Source of the DNA: DATDSR01 sp038062165
GTDB lineage: Bacteria; Patescibacteriota; Minisyncoccia; Phycocordibacterales; DATDSR01
DNA: 58,776 nt
Assembly (NCBI GenBank): GCA_038062165.1
Contig: JBBTXQ010000018.1
Span: 1 to 58,776, forward strand
Reading direction: 5' to 3'
Every line of letters starts with the position of its first letter. Position 1 is the stretch's first letter. The position numbers were made by a program, and so were the translations under genes. The notes beneath the pieces were generated by a model. That model was given only the letters and a program-made list of their open reading frames with translations, made no database searches and was not told the origin of the DNA. Shown piece by piece: positions 43,727-52,016 of this stretch.

Positions 43727-46330
43727 CTATTCGAAATGGTGGTTCTGTGAGATGAGACGCTCGGCAAGGAGTGGGTGATTTGCAAGCGCGGGATCAGATT
43801 CGAGGATCGCGCGGGCTTCGGTTCTTGCCGCTTCTACCATTTTCAGATTTAGCAATGCTTCCATGCCCACGTCAGAGATGCCAGACTGTTTGATGCCAAC
43901 AAGTGAACCCGGGCCGCGCAGTTTGAGATCTTCTTCGGCCAGATCAAATCCTGATTTTGCTTTTTCGATAGCCTTCAAACGTGCCGATGTGGTACCTGCC
44001 CCGAGCGTAGTCGAGGGGAAGAGATAGCAATGTGCCTGATAACTTGAGCGCAACACCCGCCCTCTTAATTGGTGCAACTGGGCTAAGCCGAATCTCTCTG
44101 CCCCTTCTATGATAATTATTGTGGCGTTGGGTACGTTCACGCCCACTTCGATCACACTTGTCGCCACCAGAATGTTTATTTCGTTGTTGGCAAATTCGCT
44201 CATGATCTCATCTTTTTCTTTAGCCGACATTTTTCCATGTAGCGAAGCTACAACCAATTCTGGAAAAATGTTTAGGCCCAATTTCTCTGTCTCGCTCATG
44301 ACGTCTTTAGTTTCGAGCGCAAGTTCTTTTTCTGGATCGGGCTCGCTTATTCTGGGGCAGATTACGTATGCTTGTCGGCCAGATTTTATTTCGCGCCTGA
44401 TATGCTCGTACACATTTGCTCTCTCTTTTGGTTGAACTATTTTAGTGATAATTGGTTTGCGGCCGGGTGGCGACTCATCAAGTAGAGTCAAATCCAGATC
44501 TCCATAAATTGTGAAGGCGAGTGTGCGCGGGATAGGCGTAGCCGTCATAGATAAGAGATGCGGAACAAACGCGGAACTATGCGGAATTGACGCGGACGGG
44601 GAACGGGCTTCGTCGTAAACCAAACGTTTTATATCTAATTGTGTGGGGCCGAAATTGACTATGAGGGCCAGTTTATATTGTGATCCTTTAAGGTATTTCC
44701 ATGTTTGAGACGCTACTGTATCACCTAAAAATGGGAGAGCCTTGAGCTCAACTATTACTGAATCCTCGACAAGAAAATCAGGTTGATACAACCCAATCTT
44801 CTTCTCCTTATAGTAAATATCAATTCTTTTTTCTCTAGCAAACTGAAGACCGATCCGTCGGAATTCTTCCTCTAGTGCTCGTTGATAGACAACCTCCGGG
44901 TGACCACCTCCAAGTGTTTTGCGAACCTCGAATGCCGCACCACGTATTTTGTACGTAAGTTGTTCGTACAACAACTCCGTCTTTTCTTTGTTTTGTCTCC
45001 CTTCCGCATTGTTCAGCGTTTGGTCCGCGTTTCTTCCGCGAGCAACGAGCAAGGCTCGTTGCTCTACTCCGAAGCGGTGCTGTTCGTCGATGATTGATAG
45101 GGCCAACTTTTTGAACTTAACAGATTCCTGAATGAGGGCGTGTGTGCCAATCACGATGCTCATCGAGCCGTCAGCAATCCATTTGAGTAATTGTGTGCGC
45201 GATATGTGAGTGCCTGCTCCGAGCGTAATCGAGGGGTGGTTAATTTTTGAGGGAAACTTGCGACATTCACTGCCCGTGAGCAGGCCTATCTGTATCGCCC
45301 CCTCGATCCCCCTCTTACCATAAGAGGGGGAAGGGGGAGATAGGAGTGAAATGAAGCTTTCGAAATGCTGCTTGGCCAGGATCTCTGTGGGGGCCATATA
45401 GGCGACCTGCAAATTATTTTGAATTACAGCATGTGCCGCCGCCGCGGCAACATAAGTTTTGCCCGAACCGACATCGCCTTCAAGTAAGCGCATCATGGGG
45501 TGCGCTCTACCCATGTCATTTAAGATAATTTCAAGGGCCCAGTTCTGTGCTTGGGTGGGCCTGAAGGGGACTTCTAACTTGTCCTTGCTCGATATCTTGT
45601 ATGCCCCAGCCGTTTCGTATTCGTTGCGCGCCTTCTGCCTTGCAATCTGAATGAAGAAAATTTCTTGAAACGAGAAGCGCTTCCTGGCCGCCCGCGCGTC
45701 ACTCTCTCGCTTGGGGCTATGTATATATATGAGTGAGTGAGCAAGCGACGGTAATTTGTACTTCGTCAGAATATCTGTAGGGATCGGATCCCTATGTCTA
45801 TGTTGCTCTACAATCCCAGATTTGAGAACTTTTTGAATCGCATAAGTGAGCCAGAGGCTTGAGATGCCACGGGATTCAGGGTAGACGGGAACTAAGTTAC
45901 CGGGTAACCCCCGGTTACCCGGTAACTGGGAACTGAATAGAGGACCAGATAAATCAGTATCACTGGCAAGTTCTATTGCGGGATTAGTGAAACTTCGTGA
46001 GCCTTTGTACTCTTTAGATTTTCCAGATAGCCTAACAAGAGCGCCTTCAGCGAACTTTTTGGCCATATAAGCCTGACTAAACCAAATTGCTTTAACTTTC
46101 TTGCCCGAGATATCCTCAAGCGTCATCTCGGCAATTGCGACGCGCTTATGCCAACCCTTGCGTGTGCCTTGCGATACTACCTTGGCTATCACGCTCTCCT
46201 CGTGCGATGCGTAGCGAGCAGGGAAGTGGTGCAACAAATCATGAACAGTCAAGAGCCCCAGCTTCTTAAGCCCCCGCCTCTGCGCGTCTTTGAGTCGGAA
46301 GTGATTTTCTAGTTTATCGTTTGGAGTCAA
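43727..46330 (-). CDS. recG: ATP-dependent DNA helicase RecG with inserted GxxExxY domain and repeat inserts
   Basis: Branch-migration helicase for stalled forks. 867 residues instead of roughly 680-700. Helicase motifs: LEGDVGSGKTYVAA, MAPTEILAKQHFE, IIDEQHRFG (residues 415-418), SMTATPIPRTLA (from 595), and motif VI QLHQLRGRVLRS, where the usual Gly is Leu. Residues about 432-592, between motifs II and III, are an inserted nuclease-like domain. Four more in-frame repeat inserts give STTLGAGT, SITLGAGT, SPPSPSYGKRGIEGA and SQLPGNRGLPGNLVP. All keep the frame, so a working helicase is possible but unproven. Confidence 0.93.
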   Translation of the reverse strand: MTPNDKLENHFRLKDAQRRGLKKLGLLTVHDLLHHFPARYASHEESVIAKVVSQGTRKGWHKRVAIAEMTLEDISGKKVKAIWFSQAYMAKKFAEGALVRLSGKSKEYKGSRSFTNPAIELASDTDLSGPLFSSQLPGNRGLPGNLVPVYPESRGISSLWLTYAIQKVLKSGIVEQHRHRDPIPTDILTKYKLPSLAHSLIYIHSPKRESDARAARKRFSFQEIFFIQIARQKARNEYETAGAYKISSKDKLEVPFRPTQAQNWALEIILNDMGRAHPMMRLLEGDVGSGKTYVAAAAAHAVIQNNLQVAYMAPTEILAKQHFESFISLLSPPSPSYGKRGIEGAIQIGLLTGSECRKFPSKINHPSITLGAGTHISRTQLLKWIADGSMSIVIGTHALIQESVKFKKLALSIIDEQHRFGVEQRALLVARGRNADQTLNNAEGRQNKEKTELLYEQLTYKIRGAAFEVRKTLGGGHPEVVYQRALEEEFRRIGLQFAREKRIDIYYKEKKIGLYQPDFLVEDSVIVELKALPFLGDTVASQTWKYLKGSQYKLALIVNFGPTQLDIKRLVYDEARSPSASIPHSSAFVPHLLSMTATPIPRTLAFTIYGDLDLTLLDESPPGRKPIITKIVQPKERANVYEHIRREIKSGRQAYVICPRISEPDPEKELALETKDVMSETEKLGLNIFPELVVASLHGKMSAKEKDEIMSEFANNEINILVATSVIEVGVNVPNATIIIIEGAERFGLAQLHQLRGRVLRSSYQAHCYLFPSTTLGAGTTSARLKAIEKAKSGFDLAEEDLKLRGPGSLVGIKQSGISDVGMEALLNLKMVEAARTEARAILESDPALANHPLLAERLISQNHHFE
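43995..44018 (-). repeat. In-frame TCGACTACGCTC insert 1 in recG
   Basis: Gene-strand CCCCTCGACTACGCTCGGGG plus CAGG, encoding PSTTLGAG in the C-terminal helicase region. 22 of 24 bases match insert 2 and the core equals the leader repeat of rplB, rpsH and rplF. Confidence 0.85.
44559..45040 (-). mobile_element. Inverted-repeat-bounded GxxExxY insert within recG
   Basis: 46-nt imperfect inverted repeats at 44995-45040 and 44559-44604, made of roughly 10-nt units (TGCGGAACAA, ACGCGGAAC and so on). Between them is a GxxExxY (PD-(D/E)XK) domain: ELLYEQLTYKIRGAAFEVRK, motif GHPEVVY (residues 476-482), then PDFLVEDSVIVELKAL with the Asp and Glu-x-Lys. The whole segment is in frame with recG. Confidence 0.9.
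45213..45236 (-). repeat. In-frame TCGACTACGCTC insert 2 in recG
   Basis: Gene-strand CCCCTCGATTACGCTCGGAG plus CAGG, encoding PSITLGAG just before the helicase segment LLKWIADGSMSIVIGTHAL. Confidence 0.85.
45296..45345 (-). repeat. In-frame CCCCCTCTTA palindrome in recG
   Basis: CCCCCTCTTATGGTAAGAGGGGG core plus outer CCCCCTT/AGGGGG arms, encoding SPPSPSYGKRGIEGA. A close relative of the pepA insert at 7522-7566. Confidence 0.9.
45896..45926 (-). repeat. In-frame GTTACCGGGTAACC palindrome in recG
   Basis: GTTACCGGGTAACC and GGTTACCCGGTAAC around a 3-nt centre, encoding part of SQLPGNRGLPGNLVP in the N-terminal region. Confidence 0.9.
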
Positions 46331-46736
46331 GCCCCCAGATTCTACCAGAGTCTGAGGCGGCTAACACGAGAAGTACGAATATGTAGATGATGTGTTCGTC
46401 TATTATGTAGGCGTGGGCATTGGGCATCGGAAATGGCAAGACCAGATAGTAGAGCAACATGAGCAACGCGCCCAAGGGGGCGGAATATTTCACAAAAATT
46501 CCCAAGATAAGCGAGATACCTAAGAGCGTGAGACCCCACTCATTCACGAAATTAGTGATGCTAATAAGGAATGGTGACGAGACTAGCTTGAAAAACCAGA
46601 TGAAGTTCTTGGCCGAACTAATATAACCTGCCGCTGTCCAACTGGGATCAAGCACTTTGGTAATGCCAGCGTAAAGCATGAGCCAACCAGCACCTAGTCT
46701 TAATAATAGAAGCGAAACTTTTTGATATGTACTCAT
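46314..46736 (-). CDS. DoxX-family membrane protein
   Basis: 140 residues with four predicted membrane spans. LLLLRLGAGWLMLYAGITKVLDPSWTAAGYI is the family N-terminus; EWGLTLLGISLILGIFVKYSAPLGALLMLLYYLVLPFP and IYIFVLLVLAAS follow. DoxX-like proteins are linked to quinone or thiol redox systems, but the role here is unknown. TATAAT-6 nt-ATG points to the start at 46736 rather than an upstream in-frame codon. It overlaps recG by 17 nt. Confidence 0.88.
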   Translation of the reverse strand: MSTYQKVSLLLLRLGAGWLMLYAGITKVLDPSWTAAGYISSAKNFIWFFKLVSSPFLISITNFVNEWGLTLLGISLILGIFVKYSAPLGALLMLLYYLVLPFPMPNAHAYIIDEHIIYIFVLLVLAASDSGRIWGLDSKR

Positions 46737-46743
46737 AGCTAAA

Positions 46744-47256
46744 TTATATACCCAAGATGATTTTGGGAAGGGCAAGTTTGAACCAATATGTGTATTTCTC
46801 CGGGTGGGTTGCCAAATCGGCTTGTAGTTTAGCCATATCTATCCAAGCCCACTCATCAGCTTCTTCTGGATCGACCTTGGGTGTGGCGTCCCAAGTGCCG
46901 ATGAATATGTGTAAGAACTCGTGCTCAACCAAACCATTTTCAAAATTGGTTTTGTATATAAAAGAAAATTTTTCTTTCAAGTCACAATCGAAACCCATTT
47001 CCTCTTCTAATCGCCGGTGGGTGGCTTCTTGTAATTTCTCGTTTGGATGTGGATGAGAGCAACAAGCATTAGACCAAAGTCCCCCCGAATGATACTTGCT
47101 CATCGCCCGACGTTGAATAAGCATCTCGCCCTTGCTATTAATTACAAAAATAGAGAAAGCTCTGTGCAAGAGCCCCTTTTTGTGTGCCGCAAGTTTCTCT
47201 TCCGTCCCTATCTCCTTGTCACTCTCGTCAACTAAGACGACTCTGATTTCTTGCAT
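46744..47256 (-). CDS. idi: Isopentenyl-diphosphate delta-isomerase, type 1
   Basis: Nudix-fold enzyme interconverting IPP and DMAPP for isoprenoids. 170 residues. HRAFSIFVINSKGEMLIQRRA, LWSNACCSHPHPNE (catalytic Cys), the Nudix-like helix EATHRRLEEEMGF, HEFLHIFIGTW and EADEWAWIDM (catalytic Glu). No other isoprenoid genes are in the window. It is followed on the same strand by doxX and recG. Confidence 0.95.
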   Translation of the reverse strand: MQEIRVVLVDESDKEIGTEEKLAAHKKGLLHRAFSIFVINSKGEMLIQRRAMSKYHSGGLWSNACCSHPHPNEKLQEATHRRLEEEMGFDCDLKEKFSFIYKTNFENGLVEHEFLHIFIGTWDATPKVDPEEADEWAWIDMAKLQADLATHPEKYTYWFKLALPKIILGI

Positions 47257-47310
47257 AGAGTAGCTATGATAACATCTATATGGTAGTTTATAGTTTCAAG
47301 AAGTTGGTGG

Positions 47311-47402
47311 GGAGGCGTGGCTGAGTGGTCTAAAGCGGCACGGTGCTAACGTGTTGAGGGGGTAAAACTCCTCCGCTGGTTCGAATCCAGCCGCCTCCGC
47401 CA
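47311..47402 (+). tRNA. tRNA-Ser, anticodon GCU, with encoded CCA
   Basis: Acceptor GGAGGCG/CGCCTCC, anticodon stem GCACG/CGTGT with loop GTGCTAA (anticodon GCT), a long variable arm (TTGAGGGGGTAAAACTCCTC) typical of class II tRNA, T-arm GCTGG-TTCGAAT-CCAGC, then G and CCA. It reads AGC/AGU. Confidence 0.93.
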
Positions 47403-47497
47403 GATGTCCAAGTTCGAACCGAAGTGAAATGAGGGTTTTATACGAGATGTTAAACTTTCCCCTGTTTCCAGTGGATCATTGTTGCTATAATTACTGT

Positions 47498-49882
47498 ATG
47501 TCAAAAAACGAGAAAAAAACTGAAAATTTATCTCGTAAACTTCTGACCAAGGCTGGTATCTTTGATAACAGTGATTTTATTGTAGAGGAACAAAAAAGTG
47601 ATAACCCTATAATTCAAAAACTTCTAAAGGGTGCTAGTAAATCGGGTGCAGGTCTAGGGAAACCAGAGTTTATAATTCGTAAAAAGGATGACAACGATTT
47701 TCTGATGATCATTGAGTGTAAGGCAGATACAAAATATCACGAATCAAAAAATAGGGATCTATATAAAGACTATGCCGTTGATGGTGCACTTTTGTACGGA
47801 AGTCATCTGGCTCGGACATTTAATGTCATTGCAATTGGCATAAGTGGAGAAAATGAAGATGATTCAAAAATCAGTACCTATTTATATCCTAAAAATTCAT
47901 CTATTTATACAGATTTGTTGGATGAAAATAATCAAAAGATTCAAAAGATATTAAATTGGGGTAGGTACATCGAAAGAGCGAAATTTGACCCCGTCATGGC
48001 AAAAACACGTCATACAGATTTGATGAAATTTTCCCGTGAATTGCATGATTACTTGCGTGATTACGCAAAAGTAACTGAAGCTCAAAAGCCACTTTTAGTG
48101 AGCGGTGTATTGCTTGCGCTCATGGAAAAGGGTTTTGAGAAGGCATACATTGCCTATGAAGGCGAAGATCTAGCAAGAAAGACATTTCAAGCAATAAAAG
48201 ATGTTATTGATAGTGTCCAGCTTGGAGAAAACCAAGAGTCAAAGAAAAAAGCGGTCATTAACGCTTTTAGTTTTATCGAGCATCATCCAGAATTACATAA
48301 AATTGACATAAAAAAGAACGAATCACCCCTAAAGCATGTGATTCAGGAATTACATCTCCATGTTAAACCTTTTACAGAAAACCACTATGATTTTGATATC
48401 ATCGGTAATTTTTATGGTGAATTTATTCGATATACTGGTGGTGATAAACAGGGACTTGGTATAGTTCTTACTCCTAAACATATTACTGATCTTTTTGCAG
48501 ATATTACAAAAGTCAATAAAAACTCTGTAGTACTTGATATTTGTGCCGGAACCGCTGGATTTCTTATATCGGCCATGAAAAAAATGACTCGAGATGTCGA
48601 TGCAGATGAAAAACGAAGGATACTTGAAAACTCACTCATCGGCATCGAACAGGAGCCTCAGATGTTTGCTCTTGCTGTCTCTAATATGATTCTGCGTGGT
48701 GACGGAAAAACCAACCTTTATCAGGGTGATGGTTTGAGAGATCAGAACATTATTGAAAAAGTAAGAGAAAAAGCAGATACGGGTTTTATCAATCCTCCTT
48801 ATTCACAAAAAGGCGAGGATGTTTCAGAGTGGCATTTTATTATTCAAATGCTTGATTTATTAAAAACAAAAGGCACAGGCATTGCGATTGTGCCGATGCA
48901 ACTTGCTATCGACACAAAGAACCCAATGAGAGAAAAGCTTTTGAAAAATCACCGTCTTGAGGCTGTTATGAGTATGCCGGATGACTTGTTTTATCCCGTC
49001 GGAGTCGTCACTTGCATTATGGTTTTTACTGCACATGTACCACATGAGGGTGACCCACATCATGAAAGTTGGTTCGGATATTGGAAAGATGATGGATTCA
49101 AAAAAGATAGGGTGCAAGGCAGAATTCCCAAGAATGATAAGCTATGGAAAACCATAAAAAATGAATGGTTAGTTAATTTTAGTAATAAAAAAGAAACACC
49201 TGGAAAATCAGTAAGAAAAAAAGTTAGCCAAACAGATGAATGGTGTGTGGAAGCTTACCTAGAAACTGATTACTTAAATTTGTCTGATCAAGAGTTTATT
49301 GAATCTGGAAGACGGTATCTTGCTTTTTTGATAAGGAACGGTGATTTTGCTTTAGTCAGAGAACTTTCCGGAAATAATCGGGAGGTCAAATTAAATTTGG
49401 GGCAATTTAACTGGTTTACATATCAAGATTTGTTTAATAATCCAAAAATCGGAAAAAGTATCGATTTAAACAAACTTGAGGAGTCAGAGGACGGCATAAA
49501 TTATGTTGGTCGTACTGAAGAGAATAATGGTATTACCGCAAAGGTTATAAATGATGGAAGCTTTGAAGTTTATCGAGGTGGGTGCATTACAGTCCCAATG
49601 GTTGGCAATGAGCTTAAGTCAAGTTATCAAACAGATCCTTTTTGTGTATCCCAGAATATCGCTATTTTAGAACCAAAGAATTTTACACTAAATCCATTTT
49701 TAGCTATTTTTCTGAACACAATTATTCGTAAAGATAGATTCCGGTTTGCTTATGGAAGAACTTTAAGTCTTGACCGACTAAAGATGTTAAAAATTAAACT
49801 TCCAACAGACAAAGAAGGGAATCCCAATTGGAAATTTATGGAAGATTATATAAAATCTTTGCCGTATTCAGCGAGCATATAG
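47498..49882 (+). CDS. Single-polypeptide restriction-modification enzyme (type IIG-like)
   Basis: 794 residues. N-terminal nuclease-like domain: GKPEFIIRKKDDNDFLMIIECKAD (PE...ExK, PD-(D/E)XK). A helical linker precedes the N6-adenine methylase with SAM motif VVLDICAGTAGFLISAM and catalytic NPPY (INPPYSQKGED). A C-terminal HsdS-like target-recognition domain includes DGINYVGRTEENNGITAKV and FAYGRTLSLDRLKMLKIKLP. TATAAT-6 nt-ATG fixes the start at 47498; the upstream frame is discarded. It is more AT-rich than its neighbours and sits next to a tRNA gene, consistent with transfer. The target site is unknown. Confidence 0.92.
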   Translation: MSKNEKKTENLSRKLLTKAGIFDNSDFIVEEQKSDNPIIQKLLKGASKSGAGLGKPEFIIRKKDDNDFLMIIECKADTKYHESKNRDLYKDYAVDGALLYGSHLARTFNVIAIGISGENEDDSKISTYLYPKNSSIYTDLLDENNQKIQKILNWGRYIERAKFDPVMAKTRHTDLMKFSRELHDYLRDYAKVTEAQKPLLVSGVLLALMEKGFEKAYIAYEGEDLARKTFQAIKDVIDSVQLGENQESKKKAVINAFSFIEHHPELHKIDIKKNESPLKHVIQELHLHVKPFTENHYDFDIIGNFYGEFIRYTGGDKQGLGIVLTPKHITDLFADITKVNKNSVVLDICAGTAGFLISAMKKMTRDVDADEKRRILENSLIGIEQEPQMFALAVSNMILRGDGKTNLYQGDGLRDQNIIEKVREKADTGFINPPYSQKGEDVSEWHFIIQMLDLLKTKGTGIAIVPMQLAIDTKNPMREKLLKNHRLEAVMSMPDDLFYPVGVVTCIMVFTAHVPHEGDPHHESWFGYWKDDGFKKDRVQGRIPKNDKLWKTIKNEWLVNFSNKKETPGKSVRKKVSQTDEWCVEAYLETDYLNLSDQEFIESGRRYLAFLIRNGDFALVRELSGNNREVKLNLGQFNWFTYQDLFNNPKIGKSIDLNKLEESEDGINYVGRTEENNGITAKVINDGSFEVYRGGCITVPMVGNELKSSYQTDPFCVSQNIAILEPKNFTLNPFLAIFLNTIIRKDRFRFAYGRTLSLDRLKMLKIKLPTDKEGNPNWKFMEDYIKSLPYSASI

Positions 49883-49906
49883 TGACTTAAAAATGAAACC
49901 CGATGT

Positions 49907-50122
49907 CTATATTGACTCGATTAACCCTCTGCTATAAGAGTTAATTGAATAATCCACGGCATTTCGCCCCTTATCCGACTTCGGTTTTGGCACCTCAAAC
50001 CATTGCGGATGTTGCTTGAACATAGCTCGTAATTCCTGTATACTTTTATCAAGATCTTCGAAGTTCCGGACATCGTCTCCGTCTATGCAATATGTGTATA
50101 ATATATAAATGCAAGATACCAA
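49907..50122 (-). CDS. Hypothetical protein, up to 71 aa, start uncertain
   Basis: The C-terminal 50 residues look plausible: DDVRNFEDLDKSIQELRAMFKQHPQWFEVPKPKSDKGRNAVDYS. The first 14 codons overlap the promoter and start of the divergent transporter gene and are unlikely to be translated. No ATG lies in frame near the sensible start. It could be a small gene with a rare start or a remnant. Confidence 0.4.
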   Translation of the reverse strand: MVSCIYILYTYCIDGDDVRNFEDLDKSIQELRAMFKQHPQWFEVPKPKSDKGRNAVDYSINSYSRGLIESI

Positions 50123-51146
50123 GATACAGAATTACTTTTATGTTTTGATTTTGCTTCTGGTGGCCACTCTTTTCGTTTTTATCGCCCTGCCATTTTTATC
50201 TGCTATATTACTTGCCGTTGTGCTCGCTGTTTTGTTCCGGCCGGCTTATGAATTTATTTTGCGCGAGATCACTCGAGGTCGCGAATCTTTAGCCGCTCTC
50301 TTGACAATCTTGGGCGTAGTGCTAGTGATCCTTGTACCGCTTGGCTTTTTGGCCGGACAGATGGTGGGGGATGTGATTGACTTAAGTGAGAAAGTAACAG
50401 AGCCCGGAAGAGTTGATAGCTTCTTTGATTACGCTCGGGACACATTTTCTCGCATCGGAATCAATATTCCCGACAGTGGCAATGATTTACCTGTGCGCGA
50501 CTATGCTCTGCCAGTGGCCAACTGGATCATTGCACACGTTGGCGGCATCTTTGCATCAGTGGCAAGTATCACGCTTACCCTCTTCATTTCTCTCTTGGGT
50601 TTCTTCTCGCTTTTGAAAGATGGTCAGAAGTTGAAAGAATATATTATCAAACTCTCACCCGTGGCCGACAAACTAGATGTGCAAATATTCGATAAAATGC
50701 GTTTGACTGTTAATTCTGTAGTGCGCGGCGCATTAGTACTTGCTGTGATCCAGGGTGTAATTGCAACAATGGGCTATCTCTTATTCAGTCTACCACAACC
50801 CATTCTCTGGGGCGGCCTCACAGCTGTCTCGGCACTTGTGCCCGGGATTGGCACAGCTTTGATAGTTTTTCCCGCGGCCATTTTCTTGCTCATCAGTTCT
50901 GGTTTAGTTAATGGGGTGGGTTTACTTATTTGGGGTATGCTTGCGGTGGGTCTCGTTGATAATTTCTTGGGGCCCAAACTCATGGGCAGGGGAGTCAAGA
51001 TTCATTCGTTTTTAATTTTAATTTCAGTGTTGGGCGGTTTACAGTTTTTTGGTCCGATAGGCTTCATCGCCGGGCCACTAGTTCTCTCGCTCTTGATTGC
51101 CCTGCTTGATATATACCCAATCATCGCCCGCAATCTACAACAATAA
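50109..51146 (+). CDS. AI-2E family transporter (PerM-like)
   Basis: 345 residues, 7-8 membrane segments. FYVLILLLVATLFVFIALPFLSAILLAVVLAVLFRPAYEFILR, then LRLTVNSVVRGALVLAVIQGVIATMGYLLFSLPQPILWGGLTAVSALVPGIGTALIVFPAAIFLLISSG and VDNFLGPKLMGRGVKIHSFLILISVLGGLQFFGPIGFIAGPL are characteristic. TATAAT-6 nt-ATG indicates a leaderless mRNA. The substrate is not known. Confidence 0.93.
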   Translation: MQDTKIQNYFYVLILLLVATLFVFIALPFLSAILLAVVLAVLFRPAYEFILREITRGRESLAALLTILGVVLVILVPLGFLAGQMVGDVIDLSEKVTEPGRVDSFFDYARDTFSRIGINIPDSGNDLPVRDYALPVANWIIAHVGGIFASVASITLTLFISLLGFFSLLKDGQKLKEYIIKLSPVADKLDVQIFDKMRLTVNSVVRGALVLAVIQGVIATMGYLLFSLPQPILWGGLTAVSALVPGIGTALIVFPAAIFLLISSGLVNGVGLLIWGMLAVGLVDNFLGPKLMGRGVKIHSFLILISVLGGLQFFGPIGFIAGPLVLSLLIALLDIYPIIARNLQQ

Positions 51147-51216
51147 GAAACACCTTTTTGTAACTTTTATTTGACTTAGTTAACCGGTAAGTGTAAGTTA
51201 GTGCTGGAGGTGAACT

Positions 51217-51540
51217 TTGGCCAATAAAATTTGCAGGCGCTGCGAAATAGGTCTTCTTCTTTATTCAGATGATCTAATGAGAGGTTCTGCCGACGGAGTA
51301 CACTGCAACAGTTGCGCCCGTGATCTCGTGATCGAGAAGGAATCAAAAAAGCGGAAAGAGGTTTTGCGCCGACAGAACATTGTTGTTACGACTATAACCC
51401 CAACCGCTACGCCCGAAACGAGTGCAGATAGAGCAGTCAGCAACTTCGAGCCCCTCGACCCAGATGTCCAGGTTATCGACATCCGTTTCTTCAAGGCTGA
51501 AATCAAAGCCTTCAGAGACTATCTTAAGAGCGCAAAATAA
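51217..51540 (+). CDS. Small zinc-ribbon-like protein, 107 aa
   Basis: Starts with TTG. SD GGAGGT lies 5-6 nt upstream and a TTGACT-17-TAAGTT promoter at about 51172-51200. ICRRCEIG and HCNSCARD give two CxxC knuckles, likely zinc-bound; then a charged helix (IEKESKKRKEVLRRQ), a Thr/Pro linker and a C-terminal segment VQVIDIRFFKAEIKAFRDYLKS. Unknown function. It shares the terminator at 51541 with the convergent gene. Confidence 0.7.
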   Translation: MANKICRRCEIGLLLYSDDLMRGSADGVHCNSCARDLVIEKESKKRKEVLRRQNIVVTTITPTATPETSADRAVSNFEPLDPDVQVIDIRFFKAEIKAFRDYLKSAK

Positions 51541-51576
51541 ACCCCGTGAGAGGTCGACCCTCTCACGGGTTTGTTT
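51541..51576. terminator. Bidirectional terminator
   Basis: CCCGTGAGAGG / CCTCTCACGGG followed by TTTGTTT. Confidence 0.9.
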
Positions 51577-51910
51577 CATATTAACTTTTTAATGTTGAGC
51601 AATCTTGGTGCTAACCCACCACCAACGAGTTTGAGAAGTTCAGCCCACGAAGCACCAACTCCTCTTCTCGTTTCCCAAGCAAGTGACTGCAAATGCTTCA
51701 AGCGCCACCCGCAGGTGAGTGAATTCTCCATACCCATCCATGCCGTGCGTGACCAAATTCTGCCAGCCAGCATGGCCTCCGCCAGTTTGTCATAAGCCAC
51801 GCCCCCGAGCCACGGCTCGGCAAGGGCAAACTCCGGCCAGCACTCCTTACAGAGTCCTTCTCCGAGTTGCTCAATCAAGTAATGCTCGATCCCATTTGTA
51901 TTTTGGCCAT
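51576..51910 (-). CDS. Hypothetical protein, probably frameshifted near its start
   Basis: The long frame (51576-51878) lacks an ATG and begins LIEQLGEGLCKECWPEFALAEPWLGGVAYDKL; its middle is Trp-rich and its end Leu/Lys. A strong SD (GAGGAGGT) precedes an ATG at 51910 in another frame, encoding MAKIQ. One missing base after ATACAA would join MAKIQ to (N)GIEHYLIEQLGEG. So the gene is either frameshifted or needs programmed slippage. CKEC and a further Cys are present. Not recognised. Confidence 0.55.
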
Positions 51911-52016
51911 TTCAGACCTCCTCTGTCTGCATTCTAAACACTAAGGCTTTAATGTCAACTTGCGCGCGTATAATAAGAAGTATAAAGTTAGTCACATTAA
52001 TGATTAGAAATAAAAA

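Noticed and set aside
47429..47497. Longer N-terminus of the restriction-modification enzyme
   Set aside because: TATAAT lies between this extension and ATG 47498, so the mRNA would not include it.
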